Under the pieces are notes generated by a model that was not told where the DNA came from, searched no databases, and saw only the letters and a program-made list of their open reading frames with translations. This document shows, in pieces, positions 1 to 8,022 of a stretch of DNA of 64,000 nucleotides; position 1 is the first letter of the stretch, and every line of letters starts with the position of its first letter. This DNA is from Chryseobacterium antibioticum (GTDB lineage Bacteria > Bacteroidota > Bacteroidia > Flavobacteriales > Weeksellaceae). The stretch spans positions 1 through 64,000 of the forward strand of contig NZ_JABBGI010000001.1 in the NCBI RefSeq assembly GCF_012927325.1. The letters run 5' to 3'. Position numbers and translations under genes: made by a program.

Positions 1-238
1 GAGGTATTTCTTTTCTCTTGAGAAAACTTAAGAAGTTAACAATTTCAAGGGACAAACTTTTGGTTAAAAAATTAATCATAAATAATAAAGTTACGGAAAA
101 AGAAAGATTTCTGTTTCTGCTGAAATCTCGTACATCAAATACAAATTTTTTCTTTGTAAAGCTATGAGAAATTTCAATTTGAAGAGAAGTAAGAATATCA
201 TTTACTTTTTTTCTTCTCGATTTAACTGCTTGATTCAC
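1..238 (-). CDS. IS4-type transposase, N-terminal part, cut by window edge
   Basis: The reverse strand is open from a GTG at 238 to the left edge with no stop, about 79 residues. It reads as the start of a DDE transposase of the IS4 kind: a basic N-terminus, then FTKKKFVFDVRDFSRNR, then a hydrophobic helix ending KSLSLEI, a pattern I know from Bacteroidota IS4-like elements. The catalytic DDE part and one inverted repeat lie outside the window. No in-frame ATG precedes the GTG, so the start is inferred. The element lies about 290 bases in front of the SDR operon and points away from it. The family call rests on a short stretch and is only moderately certain. Confidence 0.5.
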   Translation of the reverse strand, partial: MNQAVKSRRKKVNDILTSLQIEISHSFTKKKFVFDVRDFSRNRNLSFSVTLLFMINFLTKSLSLEIVNFLSFLKRKEIP

Positions 239-320
239 TGTTAAATATACAAAAAACAAACCAAAAAAACAATTAAAATAACTGATAATCAACGTATTAA
301 ATCCATAACTTAATGACATT

Positions 321-332
321 GGGCTAAAGCCC
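321..332. repeat. GGGCTAAAGCCC dispersed palindrome
   Basis: GGGCTAAAGCCC is a short inverted repeat followed by CGTTCCTATTC. The same core, followed by (C)CCTATTGAA, occurs at 15607-15622 and 15705-15714, and a weaker copy is at 15571-15580. It is an intergenic dispersed repeat. The rest of 239-530 is AT-rich and shows no gene; the promoter of the SDR operon must lie here, but I see no clear TAnnTTTG box. Confidence 0.6.
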
Positions 333-530
333 GTTCCTATTCATGCCTTGAAAATCAAAGATTTTCAAAAAAACTAATGTGTCCTTCTATTCACAAACCT
401 TTAAACCTAAAAAAATGACTAAAGTGTTTAAAAACTTTTGTCTCTTTTGTGGTTGATAAAAATTCACCTAATCCTTCAACTTTCAGTTTTAAAATCTATT
501 TTTACACAAAATTCAAATCACTAGAATCTC

Positions 531-1292
531 ATGAATGTTTTTATAGCAGGCGGAACTTCCGGTATCGGCTATGCTCTTGCCCGGCATTATCTGGAAAAAG
601 GATATGATGTGGGGATCTGTGGCAGAAACCTGGCAAAGATTTCTGAAAATAATTTAGAAAATGTAAAAACATTCCAGACAGATGTTTGTGACATGAATGC
701 TATTGCCACGGCAGTGCATACTTTTTTAACGGGTGGCCAAAACCTTGACATCTTTATCAACTGTGCAGGAAGTTATGCTGAAGATGTAGCGGGGAAAATT
801 TCTTACGAAGAAGCCGAGGAAATGCTTCAAACCAACATTTTAGGGACAGTAAACTGTTTTGAAACAGCCCGAAAAGTAATGAAGGGACAGAAAAAAGGAA
901 GCATTGCGGTTATTGCGTCTGTTTCCGGAATTTTAGACTACGAAAATTCAAGTCTTTATACCAAAACAAAACGTTCAGTGATACAAATTGCGGATGCCTA
1001 CCGTCGTGCCCTGAAACCGTTTGGAATTTCCGTCACCACCATCGTTCCTGGATATGTAGATACTGAAAAGTTGAGACAGCTCAATAATAATGATCTTCAC
1101 AAAAAACCTTTCCTTACCGATGTGGAAACAGCTGTCATTCATATTTCAGAAGCTATTGAAAAACAGAAAAAACGGGTGATTTTCCCTGCAAAAATGAAGT
1201 GGATGATGAAATCACTATCTGTACTTCCATCCTTTTTATTAAATACAATCATGTTCAGAAAAGCCCAATGGATGAAAGACGACCAACCTTAA
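531..1292 (+). CDS. SDR family oxidoreductase
   Basis: NAD(P)-dependent short-chain dehydrogenase/reductase, 253 residues, cytoplasmic. The Rossmann glycine motif GGTSGIG is at residues 7-13, D51 follows a TDV motif, the NCAG motif is at 77-80, a catalytic serine at about 130, and the YxxxK pair is Y143/K147, so all active-site residues are present. The substrate cannot be told from the sequence. It is the first gene of a three-gene operon and overlaps the next one by 25 bases. Because the partners are a PAP2-type phosphatase and a hydrolase/methyltransferase fusion, a role in making or modifying a lipid is a reasonable inference. Confidence 0.9.
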   Translation: MNVFIAGGTSGIGYALARHYLEKGYDVGICGRNLAKISENNLENVKTFQTDVCDMNAIATAVHTFLTGGQNLDIFINCAGSYAEDVAGKISYEEAEEMLQTNILGTVNCFETARKVMKGQKKGSIAVIASVSGILDYENSSLYTKTKRSVIQIADAYRRALKPFGISVTTIVPGYVDTEKLRQLNNNDLHKKPFLTDVETAVIHISEAIEKQKKRVIFPAKMKWMMKSLSVLPSFLLNTIMFRKAQWMKDDQP

Positions 1293-2569
1293 AACAGCAG
1301 ATCTATGCTTTTTTCCTCTGCACATTTGTATTCATGATTGTTTACAATTTTGCAGCATGGTACACTTCAAAGGCTGAAAAAGTACCGTCGTTTGTATTTG
1401 ATTTTGAAAAATACATTCCGTTTCTACCGTGGAGCATTATCCCATACATGACCAGCGGTATTTTTTTCTGTTCTGTATTTTTCATGTGTAAAGAGCGAGA
1501 ACAGCTTAGAGTTTTAACAAAGAGAATGCTTTTTACTACTTTAACAGCGGGTGTTTGTTTCATTGCATTTCCGTTGCAGTTTTCTTTAACAAAACCTAGG
1601 ACAGACGGCTCCATCTTAGACTACTCTTTTCAGTTTTTAAAGATATTTGATTCGCCTTTTAACCAGTCCCCGTCCCTTCACATCGCTTATGCCTTTATTT
1701 TCTGGGCCGTTCTCAGGAGCTTAAAAACCTTCCGAACCTTTCTAATGGTATGGCTCATTGTACTGGGAATTTCCACACTGACGACCTACCAACATCATTT
1801 CATAGATATCCTTTCAGGAACGGTGCTTGCTCATATCAGTTTTATGGTCTTCCCCTACCGGAAAAATGATTTCCAATACAGAAACTTCCATATTGCCAAT
1901 TTCTATTTTCTCTTTGGATGGATTCTGGTCTCAGCTTCAATTCTTCTCAATAAATTTTGTGGCCATTTATGGCTAATTTTGATTTGGCCAGCAGGAATGT
2001 CTATCATCATCGGATATCATTACCAAAAGAATAACATTCATTTTTTAAAGGATAAAAACGGAAATATTTCACTGTGGAAAAAGATCTTTTATACACCATA
2101 CCTGATGATGTACTGGAGCTTCTGGAAATTTTTAAGAAAGAATAAAAAACCAGTTGAAATTGCTCCCCGAATTTACATTTCCTCAAGACCCGACCATAAA
2201 GATGTTCATTATTTTGGAATAGACAGAAATACTTTAATCTATGATCTCTCAGCAGAAATTGAGGAAACACCGGATTTAAAAAAGAAGTGTTCTTATCACT
2301 CAGTTCCTTTTCTTGATATTGGAACTTTGGATATTGATGAAACGAAAAAGCTGGTCACGGAAATCACAGAGAACTACAGAAAGCTTCCAGCAGATGGAAA
2401 AATTTTCATTCACTGCACCATGGGATTGACAAGAAGCTCTGTTATCGGTATTTTAGTAATGAAAAATATTCTATCTTTACCTGTAGACGAAGCAGCAGAC
2501 CTCATGAAAGGCATTCATAAGAATGCAGTAATCCATCCTTACCTGAAGGATTTTTTGAAAAAAATTTAA
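1268..2569 (+). CDS. PAP2-like / dual-specificity phosphatase fusion membrane protein
   Basis: Bifunctional-looking membrane phosphatase of about 433 residues. The N-terminal two thirds is a multi-pass PAP2-like domain with SPSLH (P135-H138) and HHFIDILSG (H176-D180), matching PAP2 motifs 2 and 3. The C-terminal part is a cytosolic tyrosine/dual-specificity phosphatase domain with the P-loop HCTMGLTRS, nucleophile C383 and R389. I chose the ATG at 1268 (MDERRP) over an in-frame ATG at 1199, because the longer form only adds residues inside the SDR gene. PAP2 enzymes act on lipid phosphates; the natural substrate is unknown. It overlaps the SDR gene and lies 3 bases before the next gene, so the three are surely co-transcribed. 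Confidence 0.85.
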   Translation: MDERRPTLKQQIYAFFLCTFVFMIVYNFAAWYTSKAEKVPSFVFDFEKYIPFLPWSIIPYMTSGIFFCSVFFMCKEREQLRVLTKRMLFTTLTAGVCFIAFPLQFSLTKPRTDGSILDYSFQFLKIFDSPFNQSPSLHIAYAFIFWAVLRSLKTFRTFLMVWLIVLGISTLTTYQHHFIDILSGTVLAHISFMVFPYRKNDFQYRNFHIANFYFLFGWILVSASILLNKFCGHLWLILIWPAGMSIIIGYHYQKNNIHFLKDKNGNISLWKKIFYTPYLMMYWSFWKFLRKNKKPVEIAPRIYISSRPDHKDVHYFGIDRNTLIYDLSAEIEETPDLKKKCSYHSVPFLDIGTLDIDETKKLVTEITENYRKLPADGKIFIHCTMGLTRSSVIGILVMKNILSLPVDEAADLMKGIHKNAVIHPYLKDFLKKI

Positions 2570-2572
2570 ACT

Positions 2573-4267
2573 ATGAACAGCGGACATTTTAAGAGTTTTG
2601 ACGGCAGTACTATTTTCTACCGTGAATGGAATTATCAGCCTCAACAAAAAAGTATCATCATCATCCATCGCGGTCATGAGCATTCAGAAAGACTGAATGA
2701 TATTGCACAATCGCCACAGTTTTTGAAGTACAATATTTTCGCTTTTGACCTCCGCGGACACGGACATACAGAGACGGGAACTTCTTCTATTTTCATGGAT
2801 TATGTGAGGGATCTGGATTCTTTCTCCAAATTTTTGGGGTCTAAATACGCGGTGAAGATTTCTGACATTTTCGTTTTGGCCAATAGTATCGGAGGAGTTG
2901 TCGCTTCAGCCTGGGCTCACGATTTCGCGCCTGACATTGCTGGAATGGCTCTCTTAGCACCTGCTTTTAAAATTAATCTTATCGTTCCGCTGGCCAACGA
3001 AATGATCACGCTTGGAACAAAACTTAAAAAGGGACTGATCATCAAAAGCTATGTAAAATCTAAAATGCTCACCCATGATCCGGAGCAGCAAAAAGCTTAT
3101 GATACCGATCCGCTGATCACAAGATCTATAGACGCTGAACTTCTCATCGACCTTGCAAAAGCAGGAAAACGTCTGGTAGAAGATGCTGAAGCTATTAGTA
3201 CACCGGCTTTGATTCTGGCGGCAGAAAAGGACCATGTGGTCTTCAATAAGGAACAAAAAGCTTTTTATGATAAGCTTGATACGGATTTAAAAAAATATGA
3301 AGTATTATCCGGCTTCTTCCATGGTATTTTATTTGATACCGGAAAAGAGAAAGTATACGACAAAATAGTGGATTTTGCTGAAAAATGCTTCAGCAGAACA
3401 CATCAATCAGCTTCCCTACATCCTGACCGTTTCTCCATAAAGGAATATGAAGATCTTCAGAATAATATCGGGAACAATCTGAATTTTAAGTTTCAGAAAT
3501 TTTCACTCAATAACATCGGAAAAATAAGCAACGGAATGGCTATCGGCCTGAAATACGGCTTTGATTCCGGTGCTTCACTGCATTACGTTTATCAGAACCA
3601 GCCGAAAGGAAAATTCGGTTTTGGGAAAATGATGGATAAAAATTATCTTAACGCGATTGGCTGGAAAGGAATCCGTATCCGTAAGGAACATTTGATCCAG
3701 CTTTTGGAGCAGAATATTCAAAATCTTAAGAAGGAAGGCCGAAAAATTAAAATTCTTGATATTGCTGGCGGGACAGGAAATTATTTATTTGATATTAAAG
3801 AAAAATATCCCGATGCCGAGATCGTTATCAATGAGTTCGTTAAGTCCAATATTGAAATCGGAGAACAAGTAATCAAAGAGAAAAATTATCAGAATATCCG
3901 TTTTACTAATTTTGACTGTTTTGATCCTGAAACGTATAAAAAGATAGATTTTGAGCCTAATATTACCATTGTTTCAGGGATTCTTGAACTTTTCGGAGAT
4001 AACGAAATGGCCGCTAGAGCAATTCAGGGAGCAGCTTCTATTTCTGAAAAAAATTCTTTTATAGTGTACACCGGACAGCCTTGGCATCCTCAACTGAAAA
4101 TGATCGCTTATGTTTTGAATAACTATCAGCATAAAAACTGGATCATGAGGAGGCGCTCGCAGAAAGAACTTGACAGAGTTATGAAATACAGCGGTATTCG
4201 AAAGGAAAATATGCTGATCGATGATTATGGTATTTTCACTGTGTCTTCGGGGAAGATTAATTCTTAA
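2573..4267 (+). CDS. alpha/beta-hydrolase / SAM methyltransferase fusion
   Basis: A 564-residue fusion. Residues 1-280 are a monoacylglycerol-lipase-like alpha/beta hydrolase (Hydrolase_4/S33 type): the oxyanion region is HRGHEHS and the nucleophile S105 sits in ANSIGG, where the first glycine of GxSxG is replaced by alanine. The partner histidine is in FFHGI. Residues about 370-564 are a class I methyltransferase with the SAM-binding motif ILDIAGGTGNY (D396-Y404). I know this fusion as a recurrent architecture, often near PAP2/DSP fusions. The joint presence of lipase-like, phosphatase and SDR parts suggests lipid tailoring. It is the last gene of the operon and ends at a strong hairpin. Confidence 0.85.
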   Translation: MNSGHFKSFDGSTIFYREWNYQPQQKSIIIIHRGHEHSERLNDIAQSPQFLKYNIFAFDLRGHGHTETGTSSIFMDYVRDLDSFSKFLGSKYAVKISDIFVLANSIGGVVASAWAHDFAPDIAGMALLAPAFKINLIVPLANEMITLGTKLKKGLIIKSYVKSKMLTHDPEQQKAYDTDPLITRSIDAELLIDLAKAGKRLVEDAEAISTPALILAAEKDHVVFNKEQKAFYDKLDTDLKKYEVLSGFFHGILFDTGKEKVYDKIVDFAEKCFSRTHQSASLHPDRFSIKEYEDLQNNIGNNLNFKFQKFSLNNIGKISNGMAIGLKYGFDSGASLHYVYQNQPKGKFGFGKMMDKNYLNAIGWKGIRIRKEHLIQLLEQNIQNLKKEGRKIKILDIAGGTGNYLFDIKEKYPDAEIVINEFVKSNIEIGEQVIKEKNYQNIRFTNFDCFDPETYKKIDFEPNITIVSGILELFGDNEMAARAIQGAASISEKNSFIVYTGQPWHPQLKMIAYVLNNYQHKNWIMRRRSQKELDRVMKYSGIRKENMLIDDYGIFTVSSGKINS

Positions 4268-4280
4268 TTTTTTTAAAATA

Positions 4281-4355
4281 TAATCTCCCGCAGATTTAGC
4301 AGATGGCACAGATGTTTGCGTTGCAATTAAATCTACAAGATCAGCGAGAATCAAA
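4281..4355 (-). repeat. 'ATCTGC' dispersed intergenic repeat
   Basis: On the reverse strand this reads ATCTGTGCCATCTGCTAAATCTGCGGGAGA-like blocks, related to the AATCTGCGTAATCCGTG units at 15656-15690 and 15740-15775. It is a non-coding dispersed repeat family placed between genes; no ORF covers it. Confidence 0.5.
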
Positions 4356-4364
4356 TCCCAATAA

Positions 4365-4399
4365 GAAAGGTTTTTCAATCACTTGAAAAACCTTTCTTT
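4365..4399. terminator. bidirectional terminator
   Basis: A perfect 14-bp stem, GAAAGGTTTTTCAA (4365-4378) with TTGAAAAACCTTTC (4383-4396), and a TCAC loop, followed by a T run. It lies between the convergent methyltransferase fusion and yceI-like genes and can serve both. Confidence 0.85.
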
Positions 4400-4418
4400 A
4401 AAAAAATGATATATAAAA

Positions 4419-4985
4419 CTATTGTTTTACCAGTTCAAAATATAAACTTACATCTACATCTTTAGCTACGCCCGCGCCGGTTGGATCATATTTGATTCCG
4501 TAGTCTAAACGGTTAACCGTGAATTTCGCCTGGAAACCCATTACTTCTTTACCTTGCTGGTTTTTAGTAACTCCTCCAAAAGTTACAGGAATACTAACAT
4601 CTTTTACAGTTTCCTTAATCTTCAAGGTCCCTTTTACTATATAATTATTTTTATCCTTCGTGATAGAAGTACTGTGGAAGCTCATAGCAGGATAATTATC
4701 AACATCAAAAAAATCGGCGCTTTTGAGGTGCTTATCTCTCATCTCTACCCCTGTATTGATTGAGTTTACGTCTACTTCGAACGCAAAAGTGGCATTATCT
4801 AAATTAGCCCCTTCAGCAGCTACTCTTCCTTTAAATATATCAAATCGCCCCTGTACAAAGCTGATTCCCATATGCTTGATATTAAAGTTCACCGAAGAAT
4901 GCATAGGATCTACCGCCCATTCGGTTTGTGCAAAACTCAGAACACTTAACAGCGTAAAAACGAAAGATAAAAGTACTTTTTTCAT
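4419..4985 (-). CDS. YceI family periplasmic protein
   Basis: 188 residues with a Sec signal peptide (MKKVLLSFVF..., cleavage near SFAQ at residue 20). The mature part follows the YceI lipocalin-like pattern: W-x-V-D-x-x-H-S (WAVDPMHSSVNF), IKHMGISFVQGRF, a central FFDVDNYP, and a C-terminal NRLDYGIKYDP block. YceI proteins are beta-barrel binders of long polyprenyl-type lipids; the ligand here is not known. Length agrees with the family. Transcribed alone, it converges on the hydrolase/methyltransferase gene. ATG at 4985 is the only sensible start, as it opens the signal peptide. Confidence 0.9.
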   Translation of the reverse strand: MKKVLLSFVFTLLSVLSFAQTEWAVDPMHSSVNFNIKHMGISFVQGRFDIFKGRVAAEGANLDNATFAFEVDVNSINTGVEMRDKHLKSADFFDVDNYPAMSFHSTSITKDKNNYIVKGTLKIKETVKDVSIPVTFGGVTKNQQGKEVMGFQAKFTVNRLDYGIKYDPTGAGVAKDVDVSLYFELVKQ

Positions 4986-5046
4986 TATAACTTATTTTAG
5001 TTGAGTTAAAGATAATACATATTGGCCATCCAGTTCTTGATGTAGG

Positions 5047-5457
5047 TTAGTTTTTAATTTTGGATGCAGTTATTTTAGAATATAACAAGTCGAAGACTAA
5101 TATGATCAGAAATACGACGACTGAATTTACATAAAGGAATAAAGCAAGAAGTCCTGCATCTCCTTTATTTGAAAAATATTCAAGTGGATTTGTTCCTGAA
5201 ATGACTAATGTGATTAAATAAATAATTTCAAATAAAACCGCAATTCTTAAAACTGAACTGTAATTCTTTCTGAATAGTAATATTGTAATAAAACTAACAA
5301 TCGTTACGATAAGGCATTCCACCAAAACACCAACTGGAACCATGGCTATTCCGCCTGATTTTTCTTTTAAAAAACGCAATGTCCATTCGCTGAATTGGGC
5401 ATTAAGAAGACTCATCACAATAAATATGGCTAAGCTTCTCATTAAAATATTTTTCAT
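5047..5457 (-). CDS. small four-helix membrane protein, unknown
   Basis: 136 residues with four hydrophobic segments at about 5-20, 38-61, 68-87 and 100-125. It has no cysteine pair, charged catalytic cluster or other motif I recognise. It is divergent from radA with only 55 bases between the starts, so the two share a promoter region. It lies 61 bases upstream of the yceI-like gene on the same strand, and co-transcription with it is possible. I cannot assign a function; integral inner-membrane location is all the sequence supports. Confidence 0.65.
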   Translation of the reverse strand: MKNILMRSLAIFIVMSLLNAQFSEWTLRFLKEKSGGIAMVPVGVLVECLIVTIVSFITILLFRKNYSSVLRIAVLFEIIYLITLVISGTNPLEYFSNKGDAGLLALFLYVNSVVVFLIILVFDLLYSKITASKIKN

Positions 5458-5500
5458 GATTGAAAATTAATTAAAATTCCGAAAGGAGATTCATTTTTTT

Positions 5501-5508
5501 TAACTTCG
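5501..5508 (+). promoter_or_regulatory. possible radA -7 box, near-leaderless
   Basis: TAACTTCG is one base from TAnnTTTG and ends only 4 bases before the radA ATG at 5513, so the transcript would start at or beside the start codon. No clear -33 TTG is seen. A GAAAGGAGA purine run lies at 5481-5489, too far upstream to act as an ordinary ribosome site. Confidence 0.3.
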
Positions 5509-5512
5509 CAGT

Positions 5513-6862
5513 ATGGCAAAACTGAAAACAGCATATTTCTGTCAAAACTGCGGAACCCAATATTCCCAATGGATGGGGCAATGCAAAAACTGCGGAGAAT
5601 GGAACACCCTTGTAGAAGAAGTTGTTGAAAAAACCTCATCTAAAACTCCACCTTTTTCAAAATCAAAACAGCATGTCATCAACATTATTGAAGTGGTGAC
5701 CAGCGAAGAGCCAAGAATAAAAACACCTTCCGAAGAACTGAACCGGGTTCTGGGAGGAGGTATTGTATTGGGTTCAGTAACTTTGATTGGTGGTGAGCCC
5801 GGAATCGGGAAATCTACCCTTTTGCTCCAGCTGGCTTTAAAGATGAAGAAAAAAGTCTTTTATGTTTCCGGGGAGGAGAGTGCTTCACAAATCAAGATGA
5901 GGGCGGATAGGTTGACAGACGTTCAGAACCCCAACTGTTTTCTTTTTACCGAAACTTCACTGGAAAAGATTCTTCATGAAGCCAAAAAACTGGAACCGGA
6001 TTTTATGATCATCGATTCCATTCAGACTTTACAGTCTCAATTAATCGAAAGTTCGCCGGGAACGGTTTCCCAGATCAGAGAATGCTCCAATGAGATCATT
6101 AAATATGCGAAAGAGAACAATACCCCGGTTTTTCTGGTAGGCCACATCACAAAGGATGGCCAGATTGCAGGACCGAAGGTATTGGAACATATGGTAGATG
6201 TGGTTTTAAATTTTGATGGCGACAGAAATCATCTTTTCAGATTGCTCAGAGCCAATAAAAACCGTTTCGGATCTACTTCTGAAATCGGGATTTATGAAAT
6301 GGTTTCCCAAGGGTTAAAAGAGATCAGAAATCCGTCTGAGATCCTTATCACCAAGAAATTTGAAGAACTTTCCGGAAACTCAGTGGCAGTCACTTTGGAA
6401 GGAAACCGACCGATGTTGCTTGAAATTCAGGCTTTGGTAAGCACAGCAGTTTACGGTACTCCGCAGAGAAGTTCCACCGGATTTGATGCCAAAAGACTGA
6501 ATATGCTTCTGGCTGTCCTGGAAAAACGTGCGGGTTTCCAGCTGGGCGCTAAAGATGTCTTTTTAAATATTACAGGAGGAATCAAAACGGATGATCCTGC
6601 ATTGGATCTTGCGGTGGTAGCTTCCATCTTGTCTTCCAATGAAGACATTGCTATTTCTGAACATTTCTGTTTTGCCGGAGAAATTGGATTAAGCGGAGAA
6701 ATCCGTCCAATAGCACAGGTTGAACAGAGAATTACGGAAGCTGAAAAATTAGGCTATGAAAAAATATTTGTCTCGAACCTCAACAAAATTCCTAAAAGAA
6801 AATTTGGAATAAAGATTGAAGAAGTGAGCAAAATTGAGGATTTCCATGAGAGACTTTTTTAG
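5513..6862 (+). CDS. radA: DNA repair protein RadA (Sms)
   Basis: Branch-migration helicase of recombinational repair, 449 residues, cytoplasmic. The N-terminal C4 zinc finger is CQNCG at 10-14 and CKNCG at 24-28. The RecA-like ATPase has Walker A GEPGIGKST (94-102), the RadA-specific KNRFG motif (249-253) and a C-terminal Lon-protease-like domain with the usual loss of protease residues. Length and domain order match the family. It is transcribed alone, divergent from a small membrane protein. Nothing unusual in the sequence; the gene is intact. Confidence 0.97.
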   Translation: MAKLKTAYFCQNCGTQYSQWMGQCKNCGEWNTLVEEVVEKTSSKTPPFSKSKQHVINIIEVVTSEEPRIKTPSEELNRVLGGGIVLGSVTLIGGEPGIGKSTLLLQLALKMKKKVFYVSGEESASQIKMRADRLTDVQNPNCFLFTETSLEKILHEAKKLEPDFMIIDSIQTLQSQLIESSPGTVSQIRECSNEIIKYAKENNTPVFLVGHITKDGQIAGPKVLEHMVDVVLNFDGDRNHLFRLLRANKNRFGSTSEIGIYEMVSQGLKEIRNPSEILITKKFEELSGNSVAVTLEGNRPMLLEIQALVSTAVYGTPQRSSTGFDAKRLNMLLAVLEKRAGFQLGAKDVFLNITGGIKTDDPALDLAVVASILSSNEDIAISEHFCFAGEIGLSGEIRPIAQVEQRITEAEKLGYEKIFVSNLNKIPKRKFGIKIEEVSKIEDFHERLF

Positions 6863-7011
6863 GAAACATTATTAAGACTCAAAACCTTAACAATGCTATA
6901 CAATACTGACAATGTCATCTACTATTTTTACGAATATTCATCATTTGTAATAATTGAAAAACCTTTATGCCCTTTGCTAAGATGCACGCCTAAAAAGATT
7001 CAGTAATTAAA

Positions 7012-7033
7012 TATCTCAGCGAACCTTGAGATA
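7012..7033. other. hairpin in radA-ompA intergenic region
   Basis: TATCTCA (7012-7018) and TGAGATA (7027-7033) form a 7-bp stem followed by AAAATTT. It may end radA transcription, although it lies 150 bases after the stop. The surrounding 6863-7081 has no gene; it holds CTTTGC/CTTAGC-like words resembling decayed dispersed repeats. Confidence 0.4.
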
Positions 7034-7081
7034 AAATTTAGCATTAATAGTAAAACCTGACAATCGGAATCATTTTATATA

Positions 7082-7089
7082 TATATTTG
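7082..7089 (+). promoter_or_regulatory. -7 promoter box of the ompA-like gene
   Basis: TATATTTG matches the Bacteroidota TAnnTTTG -7 consensus and lies 22 bases before the ATG at 7112. No good -33 TTG is found at the usual spacing. Confidence 0.5.
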
Positions 7090-7111
7090 GAAAACATAAA
7101 AACATACAAAT

Positions 7112-7993
7112 ATGAGTAAAAAAACAGGTTTGATTTTAGGGATTCTTGCTACCATTTTATTGGGCACTTTTCTCTATAGTAAATTTTGCTGTAATTGCGC
7201 AGACAAAGAACCCACTTCTGGTATTGTCGCCAATACAGGAAATGGAATGGTTTTAAAAGGCTCTTCTTTGGATTACCAATGCGAAGAAAATTTTAATTTC
7301 AAAGAAAATGATTTACAATACATTGCACCAGTTGATGCATGTGTAGATGTGGGAATTGAAAAATTGAAAGCCGATTTGGAAAAAAATCCTAATCAAAAAT
7401 TATTGATTACAGGATATTGCACCTCTGCTGAGAAAAAATCTGCATTGTTTCCAAATCTTGGGTTTGACAGAGCTAATCAAGTAAAGAATTATTTGATTTC
7501 CAAAGGTATTTCTTCAGAAAAATTAGATATTAATGGCGAAGTGAAAGACCTCATCCCGAAAGATAAAACTTTCTATGGACCCATAAACTACACTCTTTCT
7601 GATGTTAATGCAAATGCACCTGCAGAAGATTTTGGAAAACTAAAAGAAGAGATCAATGCAAGTCCTTTAATTTTGTATTTCGAAACCAACCAATCTGAAA
7701 TCAATTTGACGGATGAAGAAAAACAAAAGGTGGCAAAAATTGTACGGTATATAGACCATGTAAAAGATGCAAAAATTGCAATTACAGGACATACTGATAA
7801 TGTAGGAAATGCCAATAAAAACATTCAACTTTCCAAAGAAAGAGCAGATTTTACTGCAAAATATTTGGGTTCTAATGGCGTTTCTGCAGAAAAAATAACA
7901 ACCTCAGGAAAAGGTCCGAACGAGCCAATTGCAGACAATACAACTGCAGAAGGAAAGACAAAAAACAGAAGAACAGTTGTTCAAATTCAATAA
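7112..7993 (+). CDS. OmpA-family peptidoglycan-binding protein, membrane-anchored
   Basis: 293 residues. One N-terminal hydrophobic segment (about 6-24) with a CCNC cluster after it serves as membrane anchor or signal. Two OmpA-like modules follow: a degenerate one at about 65-150 (KLLITGYCTS, RANQVKNYLISKGI) and a canonical C-terminal one at about 185-293 with ITGHTDNVGN, LSKERADFTAKYL and NRRTVVQIQ, which bind the diaminopimelate of peptidoglycan. There is no beta-barrel domain. The gene is followed after 29 bases by a coiled-coil/HhH membrane protein, and both end at one terminator, so they form a two-gene operon. Confidence 0.85.
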   Translation: MSKKTGLILGILATILLGTFLYSKFCCNCADKEPTSGIVANTGNGMVLKGSSLDYQCEENFNFKENDLQYIAPVDACVDVGIEKLKADLEKNPNQKLLITGYCTSAEKKSALFPNLGFDRANQVKNYLISKGISSEKLDINGEVKDLIPKDKTFYGPINYTLSDVNANAPAEDFGKLKEEINASPLILYFETNQSEINLTDEEKQKVAKIVRYIDHVKDAKIAITGHTDNVGNANKNIQLSKERADFTAKYLGSNGVSAEKITTSGKGPNEPIADNTTAEGKTKNRRTVVQIQ

Positions 7994-8022
7994 TATAAAA
8001 ACTTAATTAAAAAATAAAAAAT

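Noticed and set aside
1199..1267. Longer N-terminus for the PAP2/phosphatase gene
   Set aside because: The extra residues are out-of-frame translation of the SDR C-terminus; the ATG at 1268 fits the family start.
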